A model generated the notes under the pieces. The model searched no databases, had not been told where the DNA came from, and saw only the letters and a program-made list of their open reading frames with translations. A stretch of DNA of 36,129 nucleotides. It comes from Desulfovibrio sp. DV. GTDB lineage: Bacteria > Desulfobacterota > Desulfovibrionia > Desulfovibrionales > Desulfovibrionaceae. The position numbers and the translations under genes were made by a program. The DNA lies in contig NZ_MLBG01000034.1 of the NCBI RefSeq assembly GCF_001936595.1, forward strand, positions 1-36,129. The letters are read 5' to 3'. Positions 1 through 6,764 of the stretch are shown piece after piece (the first letter of the stretch is position 1; each line of letters starts with the position of its first letter).

Positions 1-1
1 C

Positions 2-364
2 GATGCTTTTGAGCGGGCGCATGGGGTCTGTCCGGGCGACTGCGGCAGCGCGACCGAGGCTGCCGGCCCGGCCACGGCCCCGGCGGCTGCGGCCGCGGGG
101 ACGCCTGGAGCGGCTTCCGGAGCCGTCCCGGCCGGCAAGTGTGGTGATGGGGTGTGCGATGATTTTGAGCGGGCGCGCGGGGTGTGTCCGGGCGACTGCG
201 GCGGCGCGTCCGGGGCTGCCGGCCCGGCCACGGGGGCTTCCGGAGCCGTCCCGGCCGGCAAGTGCGGTGATGGGGTGTGCGACGCCTTTGAACGGGCGCG
301 CGGGGTCTGTCCCCAGGATTGTCCGACGACAACAACGCCTCCGGCCTCGCCGGGGAACTTCTAG
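2..364 (+). CDS. Cysteine-rich repeat protein, C-terminal fragment (5' end outside window)
   Basis: The frame is open from the first complete codon at position 2 to TAG at 362-364, so the gene starts upstream of the window and only about 120 C-terminal residues are visible. They contain three near-identical cysteine units: a core GDGVCDxFERARGVCPxDC (first copy cut by the window edge), joined by Ala/Gly/Pro/Thr-rich linkers containing SGAVPAGKC. Each unit has four or five cysteines, and the acidic residues between them could bind Ca2+ or support disulfides. Similar GDGxCDxxE...CPxDC units occur in exported and surface proteins. The downstream polymerase-like gene begins at or just after this stop, so the two may be co-transcribed. 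Function unknown; a secreted or surface location is an inference because no signal peptide is visible. Confidence 0.75.
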   Translation, partial: DAFERAHGVCPGDCGSATEAAGPATAPAAAAAGTPGAASGAVPAGKCGDGVCDDFERARGVCPGDCGGASGAAGPATGASGAVPAGKCGDGVCDAFERARGVCPQDCPTTTTPPASPGNF

Positions 365-387
365 CCCGGCCGCCGCGCCAGTCGCCT

Positions 388-1929
388 GTGATCAGATTGC
401 GTCTTGTCCCCTGCCTTGTCGGCGTTTTCGCGGCACTTGGCCTGCCGGCCGCCGCGGCCGCGCTCTATGGGCTGCCCTGGTGGGCCTCCCTGTCCGGCGC
501 GGCCCTGGCCGCCCTGCTGCTCGCCTGTCTGGCCAGCCCGTTTTTCGGGCTGTGCGTCACGGCCTTCACTCTGATTATCGCCTGCGCCAACCTCTTTTAC
601 CTGGTCTCCGGCACGCTCCAGTTCCACTTGTATCCCTACTATTTTCCGCTTTGCTTCACCTGCCTGGGGATGCTGGCCCGCTCCGGCCAGGGGCGCTTGC
701 CGCTGGCCTCCCGCTCGGCCTTCATGCCGGTTTTGCTGCTGGTCCTTGTCGCCGAGACGGCAACCCTTCTTTGGACCCCGCATCCGGCCTGGGGCGCGGC
801 CAACATTGTCCGGCTTTTCCTCAATATTCTGCTCTATTGGACCGTGCTTGTTCTTTGCGACAGTCCGCGCCGGCTGGACCTGCTGCTCAAGACCGTGCTG
901 GCCAGTGCGCTCATGACCTCCATCGGGGTCATTGCCGCCATGTACTATGAACTCGATGTCCACCGCTATCTGACCTCGAAGTGGGCCTTGGAACTGCACC
1001 TCTACACCATCCGGGCCGGCGGCATCGAGTCCTGGAACCAGAGCGCCGGGCTTTTGAGCGTGGCCAGTTTCGTGGCCGCCGGCTACGCCGTGCTGGCCCG
1101 CACCGCCTGGCGGCGGGTGGGCTGGGGCCTTGGGGCCATGTATTTTTTCTGCACCATGCTCCTGCCGGCCAGCCGGGGGGCGCTGCTTGGGTTTCTCGGG
1201 GCCGCCGTCCTTCTGATCCTGGCTCTGCCGGTCACGCGGCGGCTCTTTATCCGCAAGACCACGCTCTTTGTCGTGGTGCTCATCGCCGGGATGCTCATTA
1301 CCACGCCGGGCTACATCGACCGTCTCATGGTCGGTTTCGGCTATACCGGCGAGCTGCTGTTCAGCAAAAAGAAGGCGTCTTCCTCAAGCGACAGCGACGC
1401 CACCGGCCTGTCCACCCGGTTTAAGATCTGGGCCCATGGTTTCCGCAGCCTGGGCGACCGACCGGCCACGATCCTGGCCGGCCTGGGGGCAGGGGGCTTT
1501 ACCTACAACATCAAGGTTTTTGAAGTCCACAACATCTATCTGGCCTTTTATTACGACATGGGGTTGGCCGGCCTGTTCCTGCTGGCCCTTTTGGGCTTTA
1601 TTTTCCTGGGGCGCACCGTCCCGGCCTATCATGTTTTTCAGGCCCGTCTGTCCGGACCGCCCGGAGGGGGCGGCCCGGCTTCGGCCGACTTTGCCCTGGT
1701 CATGTTTTACGCCGTGCTGACGGCGCTTGTGGCCGAGGTGGCGGTGCACGGCATCGTGGACTATGACCTGACCTCGTTTGTCTCGCGCTACGCCTTTTTC
1801 TATCTGGCCCTGTACGACGTGGCCCTGCGGCTGGCCCAGGCCCGGATTGCCGCCCTGGCCGCCACACCGACCCCAATCCCGGCCGCTGGCCTGGCCGCCG
1901 CCCCCCTCGACGCCGCTGGCCCGGCATGA
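388..1929 (+). CDS. O-antigen ligase/polymerase-like membrane protein (Wzy_C family)
   Basis: A polytopic inner-membrane protein with about ten or more hydrophobic segments. It carries the usual Wzy_C/WaaL signatures: PASRGALLG near residue 260, a polar loop with STRFKIWAHG near 341, and VHNIYLAFYYDMG near 379, whose His-Asn lies in the family's large periplasmic loop. Members join or polymerise lipid-linked glycans, or transfer glycans to protein. The start is uncertain. GTG at 388 follows the upstream stop and gives a basic N-terminus (MIRLRLV); TTG at 319 would overlap the upstream gene by 46 bp. Neither has a clear ribosome binding site. The C-terminus is a low-complexity Ala/Pro tail. 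With no glycosyltransferase cluster alongside, the substrate cannot be named. Confidence 0.75.
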   Translation: MIRLRLVPCLVGVFAALGLPAAAAALYGLPWWASLSGAALAALLLACLASPFFGLCVTAFTLIIACANLFYLVSGTLQFHLYPYYFPLCFTCLGMLARSGQGRLPLASRSAFMPVLLLVLVAETATLLWTPHPAWGAANIVRLFLNILLYWTVLVLCDSPRRLDLLLKTVLASALMTSIGVIAAMYYELDVHRYLTSKWALELHLYTIRAGGIESWNQSAGLLSVASFVAAGYAVLARTAWRRVGWGLGAMYFFCTMLLPASRGALLGFLGAAVLLILALPVTRRLFIRKTTLFVVVLIAGMLITTPGYIDRLMVGFGYTGELLFSKKKASSSSDSDATGLSTRFKIWAHGFRSLGDRPATILAGLGAGGFTYNIKVFEVHNIYLAFYYDMGLAGLFLLALLGFIFLGRTVPAYHVFQARLSGPPGGGGPASADFALVMFYAVLTALVAEVAVHGIVDYDLTSFVSRYAFFYLALYDVALRLAQARIAALAATPTPIPAAGLAAAPLDAAGPA

Positions 1930-1979
1930 TAGCCCGCTGCCCAGCCTGATTCCCACCCGCATTTCCGAACGGATGTCTT

Positions 1980-3203
1980 ATGGCCTCTGAAATCTTCGGC
2001 AACCCGTCGTTTACCCGTTTCTGGACCGCCCGCAGCGCCTCGGGCTTTGCCTACCACATGACCGCCGTGGCCATTGGCTGGCAGGTCTACGATCTGACCG
2101 GCAGCGCCTTCATGCTCGGGCTGGTCGGGCTGGTGGAATTCGCGCCCCAGTTCCTGCTCACCCTGGTCGTCGGGCAGGTGGCCGACCGCTTTGACCGCCG
2201 GCGCATCGCCGGGGTGTGCCAGGCGGTTGTGGCCCTGGCCCTGCTCGTCCTTCTGGCCGAGACGGTCAGCGGCTTTCTCGGCCTGGGCGGCATCTTTGCC
2301 TGTGTGGGCCTCATCGGCGCGGCCCGGGCCTTTGAGACGCCCTCGCTCCAGGCCCTGCTTCCCGGCCTGGTCAGCAAGGAATCCCTGCCCCGGATGCTGG
2401 CCTGGAGCGGTTCGGTCTGGAAAACGGCCATGATCCTGGGACCGGCTGCCGGCGGCCTGCTTTTTGCCCTGGGGCCGGGGGTGGTCTATGGCCTGGGTGC
2501 GGTCGTCTATGCCGTGGCCTGCGCGACGGTCCTGTCCATTCCCCGGGCCGTCCAGGCCACGGCTCCGCCGGGCGGGCTGTGGAGCACGGCCCTTGACGGG
2601 CTGCGCTTTATCCGCAGCCGCCCGGTCATTTTCGGGGCCATTTCCCTGGACCTCTTTTCCGTGCTGCTTGGCGGGGCCGTGGGGCTGATGCCGGTCTTTG
2701 CCCGGGACATCCTGGCGGTCGGCCCCGGCGGCCTGGGGGCGCTTCGGGCCGCGCCGAGCCTCGGGGCCTTGGCCATGTCGCTTTTTCTCACCCGCTTTCC
2801 CCTGTCCCGGCGGGTGGGGCCGATCATGTTCGGGGCCGTGGCCGTCTTCGGGCTGGCCACCATCGTCTTTGCCCTGTCGCGCTCCTTTCCCCTGTCCCTG
2901 GCCGCCCTGACCATCCTTGGGGCCAGCGACATGGTGAGCGTGGTCATCCGGGCCACGCTCATTCAGATCGACACCCCCGACGCCCTGCGCGGGCGGGTCA
3001 GCGCCGTCAACGCCGTGTTTATCGGCACCTCCAACCAGCTTGGCGATTTCGAGTCCGGCGTCCTGGCCGCGCTCATGGGAGCCACCGGGGCCGTGGTCTT
3101 CGGCGGGGTCGGCACCCTGGCCGTGGTGGCCTTGTGGATACGTTTTTTCCCGGCTCTGGCCCGGCGCGACCGGCTCGTGCCCGAGGCCGGGCCGCCGGGC
3201 TAG
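1980..3203 (+). CDS. MFS transporter (MFS_3/EntS-like)
   Basis: 407 residues with about 12 hydrophobic segments, the size of a 12-TM major facilitator. The N-terminus (NPSFTRFWTARSASGFAYHM) and the loop 2-3 motif GQVADRFDRRRIAG (about residues 66-79) are typical of the MFS_3 branch, which contains siderophore exporters of the EntS type and many uncharacterised drug/H+ antiporters. The C-terminal half has the expected LRGRVSAVNAVFIGTSNQLGDFESG stretch (LRGRVSAVN then FIGTSNQLGDFESG). ATG at 1980 is 50 bp after the preceding stop, with only a weak GGAT upstream. Substrate unknown; no siderophore biosynthesis genes lie nearby. Confidence 0.85.
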   Translation: MASEIFGNPSFTRFWTARSASGFAYHMTAVAIGWQVYDLTGSAFMLGLVGLVEFAPQFLLTLVVGQVADRFDRRRIAGVCQAVVALALLVLLAETVSGFLGLGGIFACVGLIGAARAFETPSLQALLPGLVSKESLPRMLAWSGSVWKTAMILGPAAGGLLFALGPGVVYGLGAVVYAVACATVLSIPRAVQATAPPGGLWSTALDGLRFIRSRPVIFGAISLDLFSVLLGGAVGLMPVFARDILAVGPGGLGALRAAPSLGALAMSLFLTRFPLSRRVGPIMFGAVAVFGLATIVFALSRSFPLSLAALTILGASDMVSVVIRATLIQIDTPDALRGRVSAVNAVFIGTSNQLGDFESGVLAALMGATGAVVFGGVGTLAVVALWIRFFPALARRDRLVPEAGPPG

Positions 3204-3234
3204 CGCCGCCGGACGTTGGGCCAGAGGGTTGCCC

Positions 3235-3251
3235 CGGGGGCGCATCCCCCG
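3235..3251. repeat. GC hairpin between the MFS gene and the aminotransferase gene
   Basis: CGGGGG (3235-3240), loop CGCAT, CCCCCG (3246-3251). It lies in the 99-bp gap after the transporter stop. There is no T-tract, so it is either a weak terminator or an intergenic palindrome. A similar G6/C6 hairpin occurs at 35763-35783. Confidence 0.5.
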
Positions 3252-3302
3252 TATCCAGAGGGCGCGGCCCCGGGCCGCAAGAGCGTAATCACGGGAGGCG
3301 GC

Positions 3303-4418
3303 ATGAACGAAGAGTCCTGGCGCGGGGAATTCGCGGTGACGGCCGATACGGTGTTTTTCAACCACGCAGCAGTGTCCCCCCTGCCGCGGCGGGCCTGTCT
3401 GGCCGGGCATGAGGTCTTTGCCGAACGCTGGCGTCGGGCGTCGAAGGACTACATGCGCTGGATCGCCCTGGTGGCCGAGGCCCGTGAGCGGGCGGCCGGG
3501 CTGCTCGGCACGGTGCCCGAGCATGTGGCCTTTACCGGCAACACCTCGTGTGGGTTGTCCCTGGTGGCGGCCGGCCTTGACTGGAAGCCCGGCGACAAGG
3601 TGGCCGTCACCTGGCCGGATTTTCCGTCCGTGCGCTTTCCCTTCGACAATCTGGCCCGCCTGGGCGTCACCGTGGTCGAGCTGCCCAAGCACGACGGCGT
3701 GGTGGACATGGCCGCGGCTGCCCGGCTTATTCCGGGCTGCCGGTTGGTCGTCGCCTCCACCGTGGACTGGATGACCGGTGCGGCCCTGCCTGCGGCCGAG
3801 TTCGTCCGGCTGTGCCACGAGGCCGGGGCGCTGTGCTGCTTCGACGCCATCCAGAGCCTGGGGGCGCTGCCCTTTGACGCCACAGCCCTGGACGTCGATT
3901 TCGTGGCCGCCGGCTGCCACAAATGGCAGCTCGGCCCCATGGGCCTGGGCATATTCTACGTCTCCCCGGCCGCCGCCCCCGCCCTGGCCACGGTCCTGGC
4001 CGGCTGGCGCAGCATGTGCGACGAGGAGCGCCTGGGCGAGGAATTCCGCTTGAAAGAGGGGGCCGGGCGCTTTGAGCCGGGAACCCAGGACATCACGGCC
4101 ATCGCGGCCTACGGCGAGTCCCTGGCCCTGCTGGACGAGGTCGGGATGAAAAGTGTGGCCCAGCGGATTTTCACCGTAACCCGGGGGCTGGCCGAGGGGC
4201 TGGCCGAGCGCGGGCTGACCGTGGTCTCGCCCCGGGGAGCCGGGGAATGCTCGGGCATCCTGTCCTTTGCCCATCCCGACCCGGCCGGGCTTTTTGCCCA
4301 TCTGGAAGCAGCCGGCGTGGCCGCCTCGCCCCGGGGCGGCCGCATCCGGCTGTCGCCGCATTTTTACAACGACGCCACCGACGTGGCCCGGTTTTTTCAC
4401 CATCCTCGACAGCTTTGA
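3303..4418 (+). CDS. Class V aminotransferase-fold PLP enzyme
   Basis: 371 residues of the class V aminotransferase superfamily (cysteine desulfurase, kynureninase, isopenicillin-N epimerase relatives). Visible landmarks are FNHAAVSPLP at the N-terminus, GNTSCGLSLVAAG (phosphate-binding region), FDAIQSLGALP with Asp181 positioned to contact the pyridine nitrogen, and CHKWQLGPMGLG with Lys207 as the Schiff-base lysine. The C-terminal domain ends with RIRLSPHFYNDATDV. ATG at 3303 is chosen because GGGAGG lies 5 nt upstream; a longer in-frame form from 3216 has no such site. The reaction cannot be told from sequence: the desulfurase active-site cysteine loop is not evident, which favours a lyase/epimerase or aminotransferase role. 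The next gene starts 30 bp downstream, so the two are probably one transcript. Confidence 0.85.
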   Translation: MNEESWRGEFAVTADTVFFNHAAVSPLPRRACLAGHEVFAERWRRASKDYMRWIALVAEARERAAGLLGTVPEHVAFTGNTSCGLSLVAAGLDWKPGDKVAVTWPDFPSVRFPFDNLARLGVTVVELPKHDGVVDMAAAARLIPGCRLVVASTVDWMTGAALPAAEFVRLCHEAGALCCFDAIQSLGALPFDATALDVDFVAAGCHKWQLGPMGLGIFYVSPAAAPALATVLAGWRSMCDEERLGEEFRLKEGAGRFEPGTQDITAIAAYGESLALLDEVGMKSVAQRIFTVTRGLAEGLAERGLTVVSPRGAGECSGILSFAHPDPAGLFAHLEAAGVAASPRGGRIRLSPHFYNDATDVARFFHHPRQL

Positions 4419-4448
4419 CCGGCGTTGACCGGACAGAGGGGAGCGTTC

Positions 4449-5258
4449 ATGCGACGGGCCATTTTCATCCTCAGCCAGAAGGGCGGGTCGGGCAAATCGA
4501 CCTTTTCCAGGGCCTTGCTCGACCATCTGCGGCTTTTGCGGGGGCTTCCCGTCGCCGCCTTTGACGCCGACGGGCAGGTGGGCCAGCTCCTCCAGCACTA
4601 TGGCGCGCGCGACGCCCGGGGCGGCCTGGTTGCGCCCCAGGACCCGCTTTTCGGCGTCGCCAGCTTCGATCTGCGCGAGGCTGCCCAGCGGGGGCTGGTG
4701 CTCGACGCCCTGGATGTGCCGGCGTCGACCCTGCTGTTTGATTTCCCGGCCGGCTGCCTGGGCGATCTGGGCCGGGTGGTGGGCGGCGGCCGGGGCATGG
4801 CCCCGCTCCTTGACGCCTACGAGGCCGAGGGGGTGCGCATCACCGTGGCCGTGGTCATTTCCAATGTCCAGGCCTCGACCCACAACGTGCTGGCCGCCAT
4901 GGAGGCCTTTGGCGACCGGGTGGACTATGTGGTGGTCAAGAACTGCTTTTACGGCCAGCCTGAGGATTTTCTGTTTTTCGACGGCTTCACCGGGGCCGAC
5001 GGCCTGTCCTATGGCGGGCAGGCCCGGGAGGCGCTGGCCCGGCGCGGCGGGGCGGTGGTGGCCATGCCGGCCCTGCCCGGCCGGGAATACGCCCTGTGCG
5101 ACCTCTACAGCCTGGGCTTTTCCGAGGCGGCCGGGCACCGGGCGCTGCGGCGCAGCGAGCGGGCGGCCCTGGCCGTCTTTCTCCAGGACTTCGGGCAGGC
5201 GGTCGAACGGGCCGCGCCCTTTTTCGGCGATGGCCCGCCGGGCCGCACCGCCGGCTAG
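4449..5258 (+). CDS. ParA/MinD-type P-loop ATPase (orphan)
   Basis: 269 residues. The deviant Walker A, SQKGGSGKST (residues 9-18), is characteristic of the ParA/MinD/CobQ group. FDADGQ at 38-43 resembles switch I, and LLFDFPAGCLGDLG near residue 96 sits at the Walker B/switch II position. The rest (VVKNCFYGQPEDFLFFDG near 160) is like conjugation and plasmid-type nucleotide-binding proteins, but no ParB, TraL partner or centromere-like repeats are visible. ATG at 4449 is preceded by AGAGGGGAG at good spacing; an upstream in-frame start at 4425 lacks one. It follows the aminotransferase by 30 bp and ends at a strong terminator. Role unknown; positioning or regulatory ATPase is inferred from family only. 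Confidence 0.8.
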   Translation: MRRAIFILSQKGGSGKSTFSRALLDHLRLLRGLPVAAFDADGQVGQLLQHYGARDARGGLVAPQDPLFGVASFDLREAAQRGLVLDALDVPASTLLFDFPAGCLGDLGRVVGGGRGMAPLLDAYEAEGVRITVAVVISNVQASTHNVLAAMEAFGDRVDYVVVKNCFYGQPEDFLFFDGFTGADGLSYGGQAREALARRGGAVVAMPALPGREYALCDLYSLGFSEAAGHRALRRSERAALAVFLQDFGQAVERAAPFFGDGPPGRTAG

Positions 5259-5276
5259 GCGCTGGGGCCCCACGAA

Positions 5277-5312
5277 AAAAGGCCGGGAAACCACGAGGTT
5301 TCCCGGCCTTTT
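5277..5312. terminator. Bidirectional intrinsic terminator
   Basis: A perfect 16-bp stem, AAAAGGCCGGGAAACC (5277-5292) and its complement (5297-5312), around a 4-nt ACGA loop. It has an A-tract on one side and a T-tract on the other, so it can stop transcription in both directions. It lies 18 bp after the ATPase stop and 14 bp after the stop of the convergent SLOG gene. Confidence 0.92.
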
Positions 5313-5326
5313 GCTGGTCTGGCAAA

Positions 5327-5878
5327 TCAGGCAAACGAGCGGGCGAACAGGTCGGCGATGGCCGCAATGCCGGCCTCGTTGGGGAAGCGCGTTCCCGTGC
5401 CCGTGAAATGGGTCTGGCTGATGACCGGGGCGGCGGCCGGTTCCCAGGCTCCGCTTTTCCAGGTGAACCAACCTTCTTTCTCCTGGCAGAAGACAAAGAG
5501 CGGCTTGTTGCAGATCTTGGCGAATTCCGCGCCCCAACCCGTGCCGCCCGTCACCGTGCCGTCTTCGTGGATGACCCCGATGACGAACACCTCAAGCCCG
5601 GCGTCCACCTGATGCATGATGGTTCGCAGCACCATGCGGATCTGGGGACCGTTGCTGAATTTGCGGTCCAGGAGCTTGGACACGTAGGTCAGGCTCACGT
5701 CCTTTTTGACCAGCTCCTCGTTTGTCAGCACGCGGATGCCGCGGGTGCGATCGATGCGGTGGCCCTCGAAGGTGAAATTGACCTCCTGGACGCCGTAGCG
5801 TTCGGCCTGGCGTCCGAATTCGGCTTCAGCGCCCTGGGCGCCGCCGCTAAAGAGCGTGAAATTCGTGGCGTTGGGCAT
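5327..5878 (-). CDS. SLOG-superfamily (LOG/DprA-like) Rossmann protein
   Basis: 183 residues. FSGGAQGAEAEFG (residues 10-22) and TGGTGWGAEFAK (110-121) are the two glycine-rich nucleotide-binding loops of the SLOG fold (SMF/DprA, LOG, TIR-like sensors). The first has the SGGAxGxE form seen in predicted nucleotide-sensing members. The ATG at 5878 is preceded by AAGGAG 7 nt away; the longer frame to 5974 has no such site. It lies 113 bp downstream of the Ehr operon on the same strand and may be read through from it. Ligand and role are unknown. Family assignment rests on the paired loops and overall layout. Confidence 0.75.
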   Translation of the reverse strand: MPNATNFTLFSGGAQGAEAEFGRQAERYGVQEVNFTFEGHRIDRTRGIRVLTNEELVKKDVSLTYVSKLLDRKFSNGPQIRMVLRTIMHQVDAGLEVFVIGVIHEDGTVTGGTGWGAEFAKICNKPLFVFCQEKEGWFTWKSGAWEPAAAPVISQTHFTGTGTRFPNEAGIAAIADLFARSFA

Positions 5879-5991
5879 TTCGACTCCTTGGCAGATGGGT
5901 TGCGGATCAAGGCCGTGTGGGTTCGCCGATCCTTCCTTTTGCACCTTTGCCGGCTCTTTCGCAACACCGGCCAAGGGGCTGCCCGCTGGAA

Positions 5992-6753
5992 TCAGGGCGT
6001 TTTTATGCCGAGCAGGCGCAGCAGCCCGTCGAGGATGGTCAGGGGATGGGGCGGACAGCCAGGGATGAACAGGTCAACCGGCAGATGGGGCGTGGCCCCG
6101 CCGGTGGTTTCCGGGTTTCCGGCAAAGAGCCCGCCGGAGATGGCGCAGGCGCCGATGGCGATGGCCACCCGGGGATCGGGCACGGCCTCGAAGGTGGCCA
6201 GCGTGGCGGCCCGCATGTTTTGCGGCACCGGGCCGGTCACGGCCACGCCGTCGGCGTGGCGCGGCGAGGCCACGAAATCGATGCCGAAGCGGCCAAGATC
6301 AAAGACCACCGTGGTCAGCACGTTGGTGTCGGCCTCGCAGGCGTTGCAGCCCCCGGCGCTGATCTGGCGCAGCCGCAGGGACCGGGAAAAGAGTTTCAAG
6401 CGGGCCGGCTCAAGCGGAGTCACCGTCGGGCGCGTGCCTGGACGCAGCACCAGCCCCGCCCGGGTGCTCGACGCCAGCCGATGGTCCTGGGAAAAGGCCA
6501 CCCGCCGGCCCGGACAGGCTGCGGCGCAGGCCCCGCACAGGATGCAGCGGCCCAGGTCAAGGAAAAGGCCGGCCTCGTCGGCTCCGAGCGCCCCGGTCGG
6601 ACATACCCCGGCGCAGGATGGGCAGCCGGTGGCGCAGGGCGAATCGGAAAGGACCGGCAACCCCCGATAGCGCGGCGGCAGGGGCGGCATTTCCCGGGGG
6701 AAGGCCACGGTGCGGTGGCCCTGGCGCAGGCGTTCAAGCAGGATATGGAGCAT
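5992..6753 (-). CDS. Fused ferredoxin-NuoB-like subunit of Ehr complex (HyfH/HyfI-like)
   Basis: 253 residues combining two proteins that are separate in hydrogenase-4 and complex I. Residues 40-80 hold two [4Fe-4S] motifs: Cys40/44/47/51 (irregular CxxxCxxCxxxC) and Cys70/73/76/80 (CxxCxxCxxxCP). Residues about 118-250 are a NuoB/HyfI domain with all four ligands of the terminal cluster (N2 position): Cys136 and Cys139 (GGCNACE), Cys203 (IGACAISGG) and Cys233 (PGCPPHP). The predicted role is to carry electrons from a soluble donor to the centre between this subunit and the large subunit. It is the last gene of the operon, 11 bp after the large-subunit stop. The ribosome binding site is weak, so translation is probably coupled. 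Confidence 0.88.
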   Translation of the reverse strand: MLHILLERLRQGHRTVAFPREMPPLPPRYRGLPVLSDSPCATGCPSCAGVCPTGALGADEAGLFLDLGRCILCGACAAACPGRRVAFSQDHRLASSTRAGLVLRPGTRPTVTPLEPARLKLFSRSLRLRQISAGGCNACEADTNVLTTVVFDLGRFGIDFVASPRHADGVAVTGPVPQNMRAATLATFEAVPDPRVAIAIGACAISGGLFAGNPETTGGATPHLPVDLFIPGCPPHPLTILDGLLRLLGIKTP

Positions 6754-6764
6754 TCTCGGGCGTC

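Noticed and set aside
1800-5537. Minus-strand open frame of about 1245 codons
   Set aside because: It lies antisense to the clear MFS, aminotransferase and ATPase genes. Its translation is Gly/Gln/Arg/His-rich low complexity, as expected from a GC-rich shadow frame.
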